Below are positions 43,700-54,033 of a DNA stretch of 64,000 nt, one piece after another. The notes under the pieces were generated by a model. That model saw nothing but the letters and a program-made list of their open reading frames with translations. It was not told the origin of the DNA and made no database searches. The DNA comes from an uncultured Eubacterium sp. (GTDB taxonomy: Bacteria > Bacillota > Clostridia > Lachnospirales > Lachnospiraceae), in NCBI GenBank assembly GCA_945939115.1, contig CAMEVC010000010.1, positions 16,697-80,696 on the forward strand. Direction: 5' to 3'. The translations under genes were made by a program, and so were the position numbers. How positions within the stretch are numbered: position 1 is the first letter of the stretch; each line of letters starts with the position of its first letter.

Positions 43700-43798
43700 A
43701 TGGAAGTATCAAAAGTTGAAATTATAACATCAATGAATAAGGTATCAGGTCTTAAGTCGGCATTAAGCTTAAGCTCTGGGATACCCCTGATCTTATGA
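43700..43798 (+). pseudogene. Remnant of a PII-like nitrogen regulatory gene (N-terminal piece)
   Basis: A good ribosome site (GGAAAGGAG) precedes an ATG and 32 codons. The start MEVSKVEIITSMNKVSGLKSAL resembles the first strand and helix of PII/GlnB-like proteins in Lachnospiraceae; this is from memory. After codon 23 the match stops, and TGA closes the frame. Another frame just there reads KLWDTPDLMK-stop, which may be the end of a second gene. I infer a deletion that joined two gene fragments, just downstream of the terminator. Confidence 0.4.
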
Positions 43799-43803
43799 AA
43801 TAG

Positions 43804-45297
43804 TTATTGTTTTGCCCAGTCAAATGAATAAGACACGGCTTTTTTCCACATTTTGACCTTGGAATCACGTTCAGTATCAGTGATTTCAGGGTCAAATGTT
43901 CTGTCTATTGACCAGTTATGGCGTATGTCATCAGTACTCTTCCAGTATCCGGTAGCCAGTCCGGCAAGATATGCAGCTCCCATGGCTGTAGTTTCAACGC
44001 ATACCGGCCTTTTTACAGGAGCGCCGCTTATATCAGCCTGCATCTGCATGAGCAGGTTATTGGCGCTGGCACCGCCATCTACCTTGAGCGCAGATAAATT
44101 AATTCCCGAATCCGCGGCCATTGCAGAAAGTACGTCGTTAACCTGAAATGCTATAGACTCAAGAGTGGCGCGGATTATGTGGTATTTGTTGACACCGCGG
44201 GTAAGACCTAAGATAGTACCTCTTGCATACTGGTCCCAATATGGTGCGCCAAGACCTGTAAATGCAGGTACTACTATGCATCCATTGGTATCCGGAACCT
44301 TTCTTGCCATATACTCTGAATCCTGTGAGGAATCAATAAAATGCATCTCATCCCGGAGCCATTGGATAGCAGCTCCAGCTACATATATTGAGCCTTCGAG
44401 GGCATAGTTTACTTTGCCGTCAAGTCCCCAGGCAATAGTTGTCACAAGGCCGTTCTTTGAGAAAATAGGCTTTTCTCCAGTATTCATCAGAAGGAAACAT
44501 CCCGTTCCATATGTATTCTTTGCCTCTCCGGCATTGAAGCACGCCTGGCCAAAAAGTGCTGCCTGCTGGTCTCCTGCGGCACCGCCTATAGGTATAGGAC
44601 AACCAAAGAATTCAGGAGCAGCCTCGCCATATATGCAGCTTGAAGGAACCGGCTTCGGAAGCATACATTCAGGAATGTCAAGCACATTTAAAATGTCCTT
44701 ATCCCATTCTAGTGTGTTAATGTTAAACAGCATTGTTCTTGATGCGTTAGAATAGTCAGTTACATGAACCTGTCCCTTTGAGAGCTTCCATATAATCCAG
44801 CTCTCCACAGTGCCGAAAAGGAGTTCTCCATTTCTGGCACGTTCCCTGGCTCCCTCCACATTGTCAAGAATCCATTTTAACTTTGTGCCTGAAAAATATG
44901 CGTCGATAACAAGTCCGGTTTTTTGTTTTATGGTTTCAGTAAGTCCGGCATCTTTAAGAGAATCAGCATATTCAGACGTCCTTCTGCACTGCCATACAAT
45001 TGCATTGTACACAGGCTCCCCGGAGGTTTTATCCCACACTATGGTAGTCTCACGCTGATTTGTTATTCCTATTGCCTCTATATCAGAGGCGGATGCACCG
45101 ATGTTGGCACAGGCCTGTTTGGCAGATTCGAGGATGGTAGACCATATTTCTTCAGGGTCGTGTTCAACCCAGCCCGGTTTAGGGAAATACTGAGTGAATT
45201 CCTTCTGCGCAACACTGCACATTTCTCCTTTTTTGTTGAATAAAATGCATCTGTTGCTGGTTGTTCCGGCATCCAGAGCCATGATATATTTTGCCAT
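43804..45297 (-). CDS. glpK: Glycerol kinase
   Basis: This 497-residue FGGY-family kinase phosphorylates glycerol. The phosphate-1 motif [12 protein letters not shown] is at the N-terminus, NQRETT and [11 protein letters not shown] are present, and the end of the catalytic domain has [18 protein letters not shown]. The length and the sequence match GlpK closely. The ATG at 45297 is preceded by GGGGGAATTATAT; an upstream in-frame extension to 45366 has no site and no homology. It stands alone without glpF or glpD. It is transcribed toward the PII remnant. Confidence 0.95.
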   Translation of the reverse strand: MAKYIMALDAGTTSNRCILFNKKGEMCSVAQKEFTQYFPKPGWVEHDPEEIWSTILESAKQACANIGASASDIEAIGITNQRETTIVWDKTSGEPVYNAIVWQCRRTSEYADSLKDAGLTETIKQKTGLVIDAYFSGTKLKWILDNVEGARERARNGELLFGTVESWIIWKLSKGQVHVTDYSNASRTMLFNINTLEWDKDILNVLDIPECMLPKPVPSSCIYGEAAPEFFGCPIPIGGAAGDQQAALFGQACFNAGEAKNTYGTGCFLLMNTGEKPIFSKNGLVTTIAWGLDGKVNYALEGSIYVAGAAIQWLRDEMHFIDSSQDSEYMARKVPDTNGCIVVPAFTGLGAPYWDQYARGTILGLTRGVNKYHIIRATLESIAFQVNDVLSAMAADSGINLSALKVDGGASANNLLMQMQADISGAPVKRPVCVETTAMGAAYLAGLATGYWKSTDDIRHNWSIDRTFDPEITDTERDSKVKMWKKAVSYSFDWAKQ

Positions 45298-45354
45298 ATA
45301 TAATTCCCCCAAAACATAATTAATAAATAACACATTTATTTTATATGTAATTTG

Positions 45355-45383
45355 TTGTTTTATCAATGTTTCAATGGTAAAAT
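45355..45383 (+). promoter_or_regulatory. Predicted promoter of the EAL-domain gene
   Basis: TTGTTT at 45355-45360 and TAAAAT at 45378-45383 are 17 bases apart and lie 55 bases before the ATG. Confidence 0.45.
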
Positions 45384-45437
45384 ATATAAAGTATTGTTTA
45401 ATGTGGGGGTATTGTACATTAGAGAAAGGAGGCCGCC

Positions 45438-48026
45438 ATGGTTGAAGAAACTGGTTCAGATAAGTTTAATAATAATTCTGAAGTGAGAAATTATGATATT
45501 ATTACAGGCCTTCCTTTGAGAAGAACTTTCTGGGATATTGCAGACAGGGTTCTTATGCAGGATGAAAGAACATATTGCATGCTTGCTATAGATGTGGAGA
45601 ATTTCCATTTTATCAATAAGTGGTTTGGACGAAACACAGGTGATGAGTTGCTTGTTCTGATAGGAGAATACCTTAAGAGGGCAGACAGCCAATGGAAAAC
45701 TATATCCGGTTACATCGGAGGAGACAATTTCTGTGTTGTTTTTCCGGAGAATGATGAACTGCTTGAGAGAATACAGAAGGATTTAAGTGAGACAGTATTC
45801 AGATTTAAGGGCAGCGGAAGCTTCCGAACAATATTCAGTGCCTATAAGACGAAGGATAAGAATATAACTGCAGGTGATATGTGTGACTATACTAATATTG
45901 CACTTCACGCCATAAAGAACAGACCGGATGTGACATTCTGCTGGTATTCTCCTGAAATGGAGAGTGAGCTTGAAGAAGAGTCAGAGCTTATGCCTCTTAT
46001 ATGTGAGGGTATGGAGAATGATGAATTTACATTCTATCTCCAGCCGAAGTGTGAGATTCAGAGCGGCAAGGTGGTAGGAGCAGAGGCACTCGTCAGATGG
46101 ACAAGCAAAAAAAGGGGGAAGGTTTCTCCGGGAGTATTTATCCCTGTCCTCGAGAAGAATGGATATATTAATCAGCTTGATAAGTATATATGGGAGAAAG
46201 TGTGTCAGACTATAAGAAAGTGGATGAATCAGGGAAGGACTATTCTTCCCGTTTCAGTCAATGTATCCCGGGCAGATATATATTCCATGGATGTTGTAAG
46301 GATTTTCAAAGACCTTATAAGCCAGTATAATATTCCGCCGTATGCAGTGGAAATTGAGATTACTGAGAGCGCTTATGTCGAGAATGGAACAATAATTAAA
46401 GAGACTGAGGAGGCCTTCAAGGAGGCGGGCTTCAGGATTCTTATTGATGATTTTGGAAGCGGTTATTCTTCTCTTAATATGTTAAAGGATGTTGATGCGG
46501 ATGTCCTTAAACTGGACATGAAGTTTCTTGATTTAACGCCAAAGAATAACGAAAAGGGTGTCAGTATTATCACCGCTGTACTTGACATGGCAAGGGAACT
46601 TGATATACCAACAATTGCGGAGGGCCTTGAGAATGAGGAGCAGCTTAAACTGCTGGATATGCTTGGGTGTGAATATGCGCAGGGATACTATTTTTATAAA
46701 CCAATGCCTATAAGTGAGTATGAGAAGCTTCTTGATGACAGTAGCAAATGCATGGATATGTCTGGAATATCCCGCAGAAGACGCAATGATACATCATATC
46801 TTCAGGAGATTAAGGAATATTTCTGGAAGCTTGCCGATGTCAATGTGATTACAGGAGACTATCATTTTATCAGAAGAGTGAATGAGCCGGAGTATATTGT
46901 GAAGCCAAGACCATCCACAATAAGTGAATATGCGGACAGATATATTGCCAACAGAATTATTCACCCTGATGATGCACATATATATAGAGATGCCATTAAT
47001 CTTGAGAGAATCAGAAATCAGGTCAAGAATGGCAGAAGCAGAGAAAGACATCAGATAAGATATCTGGTTGATGGCAGATACAAATGGTACACATTTGAAA
47101 TAACTAAACCGGAAACTTACTCAGAGGATAATCCGAGGGTGCTCTTTTCATGGAAAGAGGCTGATTATATGGCTGGTTCAAGGCAGGATACACTTGATAT
47201 TGTGTATAATACCTTTTTAAAGGTGTTAAAGCTTAATCTGAATGATGCCACATATGAAGTAATCAAGCCGCTGGATAAAGATGAGATTAATGGATTGCAG
47301 CTTCCGGATAATATAAAAAACTACTCCGAGTTCTATATTAACAGGGGTGTTATTCACCCGGAAGATATCAATGGATATTTGACATTTATAGAGAGAGATG
47401 CTGTCAGGAAGCATTTTGACGATAGTTCAGAACCGCTAAGACTGAAGTTCAGAAGACGGATAGGTGAGGAATATAAATGGGTTGAACTTGTGCTTGCACG
47501 AAGCAGGGATTATACACAGCAGACTCCTATAATTATGTTTTATCTCAGGGAAGTAAGATATATATATGATGAAACAATTATGGCGGAAGAAGAGAATGAG
47601 GAGAGAGCTTTTGCCAATGATATATGGGAGGCATCTGAATATTATTTTGATATCAACATATCCGGCAATTCTGTCTCAAGGAATTCCGGCATAATTGAAT
47701 GGGAGACTGAGACAGGGGCTAAAAGTGCAAGCTTTGATGACAGTGTGGCATATCTCACAGATAATTTTATCATGCCTGAGTATAAGAAGATATACAAGGA
47801 ATTCATGAACAGGGATAGAATAAAGAGCCAGTTTGCTGCCGGCAATCAGCTTCAGACGCTGGATTACCGGAGGATGTTCAAGGGAACGCCTACATGGATG
47901 AGAATACTCATGTTTGTATATAAGGACAAGGGAACAGGTGATGTATGTGCCAAGGAGATTGTTATGAATATAGATGAAGCCAAAAGGCTGGAATTAGAAC
48001 TCTGGATAAAGAACACCAGAAAATAG
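45438..48026 (+). CDS. Cyclic-di-GMP phosphodiesterase (degenerate GGDEF + EAL) with C-terminal sensor-like repeats
   Basis: This is an 862-residue soluble protein. Residues 18-175 form a GGDEF fold, but the active motif reads GGDNF (94-98), so diguanylate cyclase activity is doubtful. Residues 185-432 form a full EAL domain: EALVRW (216-221), [18 protein letters not shown] (337-345), LKLD and AEGLE (394-398), so c-di-GMP hydrolysis is expected. The last 410 residues contain three repeated PAS-like modules, each with a Y-x-W or related core and two with the phrase IHPDD or IHPED. Sensors usually lie N-terminal to EAL, so this order is unusual. GAAAGGAGG precedes the ATG. Confidence 0.88.
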   Translation: MVEETGSDKFNNNSEVRNYDIITGLPLRRTFWDIADRVLMQDERTYCMLAIDVENFHFINKWFGRNTGDELLVLIGEYLKRADSQWKTISGYIGGDNFCVVFPENDELLERIQKDLSETVFRFKGSGSFRTIFSAYKTKDKNITAGDMCDYTNIALHAIKNRPDVTFCWYSPEMESELEEESELMPLICEGMENDEFTFYLQPKCEIQSGKVVGAEALVRWTSKKRGKVSPGVFIPVLEKNGYINQLDKYIWEKVCQTIRKWMNQGRTILPVSVNVSRADIYSMDVVRIFKDLISQYNIPPYAVEIEITESAYVENGTIIKETEEAFKEAGFRILIDDFGSGYSSLNMLKDVDADVLKLDMKFLDLTPKNNEKGVSIITAVLDMARELDIPTIAEGLENEEQLKLLDMLGCEYAQGYYFYKPMPISEYEKLLDDSSKCMDMSGISRRRRNDTSYLQEIKEYFWKLADVNVITGDYHFIRRVNEPEYIVKPRPSTISEYADRYIANRIIHPDDAHIYRDAINLERIRNQVKNGRSRERHQIRYLVDGRYKWYTFEITKPETYSEDNPRVLFSWKEADYMAGSRQDTLDIVYNTFLKVLKLNLNDATYEVIKPLDKDEINGLQLPDNIKNYSEFYINRGVIHPEDINGYLTFIERDAVRKHFDDSSEPLRLKFRRRIGEEYKWVELVLARSRDYTQQTPIIMFYLREVRYIYDETIMAEEENEERAFANDIWEASEYYFDINISGNSVSRNSGIIEWETETGAKSASFDDSVAYLTDNFIMPEYKKIYKEFMNRDRIKSQFAAGNQLQTLDYRRMFKGTPTWMRILMFVYKDKGTGDVCAKEIVMNIDEAKRLELELWIKNTRK

Positions 48027-48068
48027 TATCTTAGTAAAATAATAGCAGTAATTCATGTTTAGAAAAAC

Positions 48069-48097
48069 TTTACAACGTTTTCTTTCAATGATATCAT
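48069..48097 (+). promoter_or_regulatory. Predicted promoter of the suf operon
   Basis: TTTACA at 48069-48074 and TATCAT at 48092-48097 are 17 bases apart, 37 bases before sufC. Confidence 0.5.
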
Positions 48098-48134
48098 GTG
48101 TGTTGCTAAAAGAATGTACATTTAAGGAGGCATT

Positions 48135-48875
48135 ATGGCACAGGAAGTTTTAAATATTAACCAGCTTAAGGTTGGTGTTGAAGATAAAGAAATCCTTCAC
48201 GGAGTTAATCTTACTCTTAATCAGGGTGAGACTCATGTACTTATGGGACCGAACGGAGCAGGTAAGTCAACTCTCGGATATGCACTTATGGGTAATCCAA
48301 GATATGAGGTGCTGGGGGGTAATGTTACATTTAACGGAGAAGACCTTTTGTCAAAGAATGTTGCACAGAGGGCTCAGGCAGGACTTTTTCTGTCATTCCA
48401 GAATCCTATAGAGGTTCCGGGTATTACTCTTGGCAATTTTATACGAAGTGCCATGGAGCAGCGTGGAGAGAAGATGACATATTTTAAGTTCAAGAAGCTG
48501 CTTCAGGAGAAGATGGAATTCCTTCAGATGGATCCATCATATATGGACAGAGATCTCAATGTGGGATTCTCAGGTGGAGAGAAGAAGAAGGCTGAGATAT
48601 TACAGCTTCTTATGCTGCATCCTTCACTTGCAATTCTTGATGAGACCGATTCGGGACTTGATGTAGATGCTGTTAAGACAGTATCTCTGGGCGTAGAAGA
48701 GTATCAGAAGACACAGAATGGGGCGCTTCTTATTATCACACACAGTACCCGTATCTTAGAGGCTCTCAAGGTGGATTACACTCATGTTCTGGTAGGTGGT
48801 AATATTGTCGCAACCGGCGACAGCACTATGATTGATGATATCAATGATAATGGTTTTGAGAGATTCATCAAGTAA
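48135..48875 (+). CDS. sufC: Fe-S cluster assembly ATPase SufC
   Basis: This 246-residue soluble ABC ATPase is part of the SufBCD scaffold that builds Fe-S clusters. Walker A is GPNGAGKST (38-46), the signature is the SufC form GFSGGEKKK, and Walker B is LAILDETDSGLD. The Q-loop region FLSFQNPIEVPG is specific for SufC. AAGGAGG lies 5 bases before the ATG. It is the first gene of a five-gene sufCBDSU operon. Confidence 0.97.
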   Translation: MAQEVLNINQLKVGVEDKEILHGVNLTLNQGETHVLMGPNGAGKSTLGYALMGNPRYEVLGGNVTFNGEDLLSKNVAQRAQAGLFLSFQNPIEVPGITLGNFIRSAMEQRGEKMTYFKFKKLLQEKMEFLQMDPSYMDRDLNVGFSGGEKKKAEILQLLMLHPSLAILDETDSGLDVDAVKTVSLGVEEYQKTQNGALLIITHSTRILEALKVDYTHVLVGGNIVATGDSTMIDDINDNGFERFIK

Positions 48876-48901
48876 TTGGCGACATGGAGGCTTGTAATTT
48901 A

Positions 48902-50308
48902 ATGGAAGAGAAGACAATTGTAGATGACATAAACAGAAGTGTTTATGACATTAAGAATGAAGAGAAAGATGCATATAGAATTGAGCAGGGACTTACAGCG
49001 GACATTGTCGGGAAGATATCTGAGGAAAAGCATGATCCGGCGTGGATGCGTGAGTTCAGACTTAAGTCATTAGAGATATATAACAAGATGAAGGTTCCGG
49101 ACTGGGGACCGTCTATAGATGGACTGAATATGGATAATATTGCTACTTATGTCCGCGCCAACACGAATATGAAAGGTGACTGGAAGGATGTACCGGAGGA
49201 TATTAAGGATACATTTGAAAGACTTGGTATTCCTAAGGCTGAGAGAGAATCTCTTGCAGGAGTGGGAGCACAGTACGACTCAGAACTTGTATACCACAAT
49301 GTCCGTAAGGAAGTAGCAGATCAGGGTGTTATATATACAGATATGGAGAGCGCTCTTAACGGAGAGTATGCCGACATGGTACATGAGCATTTTATGAAGC
49401 TTATTACACCACAGGATCATAAGTTTGCTGCGCTTCACGGAGCAGTGTGGTCAGGTGGCTCATTTGTGTATGTTCCAAAGGGGGTTCATCTTGATATTCC
49501 GCTTCAGTCATATTTCAGACTCAATGCGGCAGGAGCAGGACAGTTTGAACATACTCTTATTATTGTGGATGAAGATGCAAGTCTTCATTTTATTGAAGGC
49601 TGTTCAGCACCTAAATATAACGTTGCTAATCTTCATGCCGGAGCAGTTGAACTTTTTGTTGCTAAGGGAGCAAAGCTCCGCTACTCAACTATTGAGAACT
49701 GGAGCAAGAATATGTACAATCTTAACACTAAGAGAGCAGTTGTTGCCGAAGGTGGCAAGATTGAGTGGGTATCAGGCTCATTTGGCTCACATGTATCATA
49801 TCTGTATCCTATGAGTATTCTCAATGGAGCTAAGTCAAGCTGTGAGTTTACAGGAATTACATTTGCAGGAGCAGGACAGAATCTGGATACAGGTATGAAG
49901 GTTGTGCATAATGCACCGGAGACAACTTCATTTGTAAATACTAAATCTATCTCAAAGGGTGGCGGAATAAGTACATTCAGAAGTGCTGTGACAATGACTA
50001 CTAAGGCAAAGAAGAGTAAGTCATCTGTTTCATGCCAGTCACTTATGATAGATGACATTTCAAGATCAGATACGATTCCTGCTATGGATATCCGAACTAA
50101 TGATGCGGATGTGGGACATGAGGCAACTATAGGACGTATCAGTGATGATGCTGTATTTTATCTTATGTCAAGAGGAATTCCGGAGGATGATGCAAGGGCT
50201 ATGATTGTATCAGGCTTTGCAGATAATGTATCTAAGGAACTTCCGCTTGAGTATGCGATGGAGATGAATAATCTTATCCGTCTTGAGATGAAGGGAAGCA
50301 TTGGTTAA
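48902..50308 (+). CDS. sufB: Fe-S cluster assembly scaffold SufB
   Basis: This is the 468-residue SufB scaffold. Recognisable blocks are WMREFRLKSLEIYNKM, PKGVHLDIPLQSYFRLNA, HFIEGCSAPKY (with the conserved cysteine) and the C-terminal GHEATIGRISDDAVFYLMSRGI. I prefer the ATG at 48902 because GGAGG is 11 bases before it; an ATG at 48884 has no site. It works with SufC and SufD. Confidence 0.97.
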   Translation: MEEKTIVDDINRSVYDIKNEEKDAYRIEQGLTADIVGKISEEKHDPAWMREFRLKSLEIYNKMKVPDWGPSIDGLNMDNIATYVRANTNMKGDWKDVPEDIKDTFERLGIPKAERESLAGVGAQYDSELVYHNVRKEVADQGVIYTDMESALNGEYADMVHEHFMKLITPQDHKFAALHGAVWSGGSFVYVPKGVHLDIPLQSYFRLNAAGAGQFEHTLIIVDEDASLHFIEGCSAPKYNVANLHAGAVELFVAKGAKLRYSTIENWSKNMYNLNTKRAVVAEGGKIEWVSGSFGSHVSYLYPMSILNGAKSSCEFTGITFAGAGQNLDTGMKVVHNAPETTSFVNTKSISKGGGISTFRSAVTMTTKAKKSKSSVSCQSLMIDDISRSDTIPAMDIRTNDADVGHEATIGRISDDAVFYLMSRGIPEDDARAMIVSGFADNVSKELPLEYAMEMNNLIRLEMKGSIG

Positions 50309-50332
50309 GCTAATCAGAGTGAGGAATATGAT

Positions 50333-51403
50333 ATGATTAATATCGAAGAGAAAGACATGATAATAAACCGTATCCCAGCTAAGACATGGAATCATCTTCA
50401 TATGAACCAGAGCAGGGTTTTAGAAGTTTCAATAAATCGCGCAGGTAATCTGGAGACTAAGATTTCTGATGTGGCTCTGCTTGACAGTGGAAAGCTCACT
50501 GAGGGAATGATAGATGAAATTACCGGAGGATGCGGACAGGAGATTGCTGATATAGCCAGAAAGTCAGCAGTTGTACCATCCTTTCTTATAACAGATAAGA
50601 AGAATGATGGTTGTGTAAGGCTTAATTTCAGATATGGTGAAGAATCTGCAGATATGAACATTATCGGTATCGAGACTAAGGAAGATGCAAGTATTGATGT
50701 TTATATGGACTTTCATGGACAGAAGGATGGCAGGGGATTTGCGGCAGTACAGACAAGAATGTATGCAGCTAAGAATTCGGTAATCCGTCTTATTCAGGTT
50801 CAGAGAGTGGGCGATGAGACAACATTTATTAATGATATTGGCGGATACTGTGAGGATGGAGCAAGGATTGAACTTATACAGCTCTTTTTAAGCGGTAAGA
50901 ACAGATACGAGGGTTGTGAGATTAAGCTTGCAGGCAAGGAAAGCACTATGTCCTCTGATATTGGATATGTTGTATGCAGGGACGAAAGACTTGATATGAA
51001 TTACTGCGTTAGACACATTGGAAAGAAGACAGAATGTGCAATCAACGCAGGAGGAGCTTTAAGAGATACAGCATTCAAGCTGTTTAGAGGAACTATTGAT
51101 TTTGCTAAAGGGGCTGCCGGTTCTATCGGTAACGAGAAAGAAGAAGTACTGCTGATTGATGAGAAAACCGTTAACCAGACGATTCCTATTATTCTGTGTG
51201 CCGAGGAGGACGTTGTAGGTAATCACGGCGCAACGATAGGTAAGCCGGATGAGGAACTTTTATTCTATCTCGAATCAAGAGGAATACCGGTAGACGAGTG
51301 TTATAATATGCTGGCAGCAGCCAAGTTGCTGGCTGTGTGTGGCAGAATTCCATGTGAAGAATTCAGGAATGAGATACACGACTACATTAAAGAGGTTTAT
51401 TAA
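50333..51403 (+). CDS. sufD: Fe-S cluster assembly protein SufD
   Basis: The 356-residue SufD partner has the beta-helix core and the conserved end CAEEDVVGNHGATIGKPDEELLFYL in its usual place, with FRGTIDFAKGAAGS before it. It is shorter and more divergent than SufB, as is common in Clostridia. The stop overlaps the start of sufS by one base (TAATG), which indicates translational coupling. Confidence 0.93.
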   Translation: MINIEEKDMIINRIPAKTWNHLHMNQSRVLEVSINRAGNLETKISDVALLDSGKLTEGMIDEITGGCGQEIADIARKSAVVPSFLITDKKNDGCVRLNFRYGEESADMNIIGIETKEDASIDVYMDFHGQKDGRGFAAVQTRMYAAKNSVIRLIQVQRVGDETTFINDIGGYCEDGARIELIQLFLSGKNRYEGCEIKLAGKESTMSSDIGYVVCRDERLDMNYCVRHIGKKTECAINAGGALRDTAFKLFRGTIDFAKGAAGSIGNEKEEVLLIDEKTVNQTIPIILCAEEDVVGNHGATIGKPDEELLFYLESRGIPVDECYNMLAAAKLLAVCGRIPCEEFRNEIHDYIKEVY

Positions 51404-52632
51404 TGAGTGATTTGAATAAGACTGTTGAGTCTATTAGAAAAGATTTTCCGCTTATCTCGGAAGGCAATATTGCTTATCTTGATAATGCGGCGACAACACA
51501 GAAGCCGGTGTCAGTCCTTAACGCTGTCAACAGGTATTACCAGGAGATGAACGCTAATCCTTTCAGAGGAGTATATGAGCTGAGTGAAATTGCAACGGAG
51601 AGCTATGAGAATGCAAGACAGGCAGTTGCTGATTTTATTGGAGCTAAGGATAAGAGTCAGATTGTATTCACAAGGAATGCAACGGAGAGTCTTAATCTTA
51701 TAGCATACAGCTATGGCCTTAATTTCCTTAAACCCGGGGATGAGATTGTAGTAAGCGTTATGGAACATCACAGCAACTTCCTTCCATGGAAACAGGTTGC
51801 AGAAAAGACCGGCGCTGTATTAAAACAGCTTACTCCGAATGAATACGGAGAGATTACAGATGAGTCTCTTTCAGTTATTACTGACAAGACAAGGCTTGTC
51901 GCAGTAACACAGACATCCAATGTCTTTGGAAGGGTTAATGACATTGGGAAAATTGCGAAAGCAGCTCATGATGCAGGAGCGGTGATTGTGGTTGACGGCG
52001 CACAGAGTGTGCCTCATATGCCTGTTAATGTCACTGAGCTTGATGTGGATTTTCTTGTATTTTCAGGACACAAAATGCTGGCTCCTATGGGAATAGGCGT
52101 TTTGTATGGAAAGAAGGAACTGCTTGACAAGATGCCGCCGTTTTTAAGTGGTGGGGAAATGATTGAGATAGTACACTGGGACAGAGTGAAATATGCAGAA
52201 GTTCCTCACAAGTTTGAGGCAGGCACTGTGAATGCCGGGGGAGCAGTAGGACTTCATGCGGCAATAGATTATATGAACAGTGTCGGATTTGACACTATTA
52301 TGGCTCAGGAGCATAAGCTTACTAAGATTGCAGTTGATGCCATAAAGGACATGAAGGGAGTTAATCTTCTTGGTTCTCCTGATGCGTCAGAACACGCCGG
52401 AATTGTCACATTTACGATTGACGGGGTTCATCCGCATGATGTAGCGTCAATACTTGATTCACAGCATATAGCAGTCAGAGCGGGACATCACTGTGCACAG
52501 CCACTTATGGATTTCCTCAAAGTGAATTCCACAACAAGAGCAAGCTTTGCATTTTATAATACAGAAGAGGAAGTAAAGCGTTTTGTAGATGAACTTTCTA
52601 AAATCAGGAGGCTTATGGGATATGGAGACTAA
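51403..52632 (+). CDS. sufS: Cysteine desulfurase SufS
   Basis: This 409-residue PLP enzyme removes sulfur from cysteine for cluster assembly. The PLP lysine is K224 in FSGHKMLAPMG and the persulfide cysteine is C364 in RAGHHCAQPLM, which is the group II form. LDNAATTQKP starts the domain. It is coupled to sufD by a one-base overlap and overlaps the sufU start by 11 bases. Confidence 0.96.
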   Translation: MSDLNKTVESIRKDFPLISEGNIAYLDNAATTQKPVSVLNAVNRYYQEMNANPFRGVYELSEIATESYENARQAVADFIGAKDKSQIVFTRNATESLNLIAYSYGLNFLKPGDEIVVSVMEHHSNFLPWKQVAEKTGAVLKQLTPNEYGEITDESLSVITDKTRLVAVTQTSNVFGRVNDIGKIAKAAHDAGAVIVVDGAQSVPHMPVNVTELDVDFLVFSGHKMLAPMGIGVLYGKKELLDKMPPFLSGGEMIEIVHWDRVKYAEVPHKFEAGTVNAGGAVGLHAAIDYMNSVGFDTIMAQEHKLTKIAVDAIKDMKGVNLLGSPDASEHAGIVTFTIDGVHPHDVASILDSQHIAVRAGHHCAQPLMDFLKVNSTTRASFAFYNTEEEVKRFVDELSKIRRLMGYGD

Positions 52633-53062
52633 GACATTTTATAATGAGGTGCTTACAGACCACAATATGCATCCATATCATAAACATGATATTGACAACG
52701 CAGATTTGGAACTTGAGGGAGTAAACCCAAGCTGTGGTGATGACATTATTTTAAAGCTTAAGTTTGATGATGATAAAAAGACTATCGTGGATGGTGCCTT
52801 TACTGGAGACGGGTGTGCTATCTCACAGGCTTCAGCAGATATAATGCTTGAGCTTATCATTGGAAAGCCAATCAGTGAGGCAGTTCGTCTTTCAGAGCTT
52901 TTCCTTAAGATGATTAAGGATGAGGCTTCTGAGGAAGATATTGAGGAACTGGAAGAGGCTGGGGCATTAAGAGATATTTCCCATATGCCTGCCAGAGTAA
53001 AATGTGCTGTCTTAGGATGGCATACTATGGAAGAGATGGTTGAGAACCTTAAAAATGCTTAA
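52622..53062 (+). CDS. sufU: Sulfur-transfer zinc protein SufU
   Basis: The 146-residue protein accepts sulfur from SufS in Gram-positive bacteria. Its zinc ligands are all visible: C38 and D40 (NPSCGDD), C65 (GDGCAISQAS) and C128 (VKCAVLGWH). The SufU-specific insert lies between the last two ligands. The start at 52622 has AGGAGG 10 bases before it, inside the end of sufS; an in-frame ATG at 52589 is rejected. Confidence 0.95.
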   Translation: METKTFYNEVLTDHNMHPYHKHDIDNADLELEGVNPSCGDDIILKLKFDDDKKTIVDGAFTGDGCAISQASADIMLELIIGKPISEAVRLSELFLKMIKDEASEEDIEELEEAGALRDISHMPARVKCAVLGWHTMEEMVENLKNA

Positions 53063-53068
53063 ATAATT

Positions 53069-53106
53069 ACCCAATCACGTGTATTATAATACAGTGATTG
53101 GGTTTT
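53069..53106 (+). terminator. Terminator of the suf operon
   Basis: ACCCAATCAC pairs with GTGATTGGGT around a self-complementary TGTATTATAATACA core, followed by TTTT. Confidence 0.88.
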
Positions 53107-53135
53107 AGTATGTAATGAAAGGTGTAATGTAAATA

Positions 53136-53981
53136 ATGGAAAAGACATTGGTTAAACAGAAACTGCTTACAGGAGAGAGAGCTCTTTTTGCAAGCAGGGA
53201 TTTGAGAATAGTGGATTCTGTATTTGATGATGGAGAGTCTCCGTTGAAGGAGAGTCATAATATTGAACTGGAGAACAGTAGCTTTAAGTGGAAATATCCG
53301 CTCTGGTACTGCAGCAACATTAATGTGAAGAACTGCTATTTCTATGAGATGGGAAGAGCCGGAGTGTGGTATACCAATGATATTAACGTTGAGGATACAA
53401 TACTTGAGGCACCTAAGAATTTCAGAAGGTGTGACAGACTGAGTCTTACTAATGTTGAGTTTCTTGACGCTAAGGAGACATTGTGGCACTGTGATAATGT
53501 TACTATGAAAAATGTTGTGGCTAAAGGTGATTACTTTGCCATGAACAGCAATAATATGAAGATTGATAATCTTAAGCTTGTGGGCAATTATCCTTTTGAC
53601 GGCAGTAAGAATCTTGAGGTGAGAAATTCCCGGCTTATGAGTAAGGATGCATTCTGGAATGCAGAGAATATCACAGTGTATGATTCATATATTTCCGGAG
53701 AATATCTTGGGTGGAATTCTAAGAATCTTACTTTTATTAACTGTACCATTGAGAGTCTTCAGGGGTTATGTTATATTGATAACCTTGTAATGAAGAACTG
53801 TAAGCTTATTAATACAACTCTTGCTTTTGAGTATTCCAAGGTTGATGCTGATATCACAAGCAGGATTGACAGTGTATTAAATCCGACATCCGGAACAATT
53901 ACTGCTGACAGTATCGACAGGCTGATAATTGAGAAGGATAAGGTTGACCCGCAGCTCACTAAGATTGTGTGCAGGAATTAG
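53136..53981 (+). CDS. DUF3737 family right-handed beta-helix protein
   Basis: The 281-residue soluble protein is built of short repeats such as NITVYDSYISGEYLGWNSKN and matches DUF3737: GERALFASRDLRIVDSVFDDGESPLKES near the start (first part), FKWKYPLWYC, FYEMGRAGVWY, APKNFRRCD, GDYFAMNS and IESLQGLCYIDNLVMKNC. The fold is a parallel beta-helix like that of pectate lyases, but no secretion signal or catalytic set is visible. The function is unknown. It follows the suf terminator and is probably transcribed with patB. Confidence 0.85.
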   Translation: MEKTLVKQKLLTGERALFASRDLRIVDSVFDDGESPLKESHNIELENSSFKWKYPLWYCSNINVKNCYFYEMGRAGVWYTNDINVEDTILEAPKNFRRCDRLSLTNVEFLDAKETLWHCDNVTMKNVVAKGDYFAMNSNNMKIDNLKLVGNYPFDGSKNLEVRNSRLMSKDAFWNAENITVYDSYISGEYLGWNSKNLTFINCTIESLQGLCYIDNLVMKNCKLINTTLAFEYSKVDADITSRIDSVLNPTSGTITADSIDRLIIEKDKVDPQLTKIVCRN

Positions 53982-54033
53982 TATGTTGGGTAACAGTAAT
54001 TAGAGCATTGAGTGACAGGAAAGGGGTAAGGAT

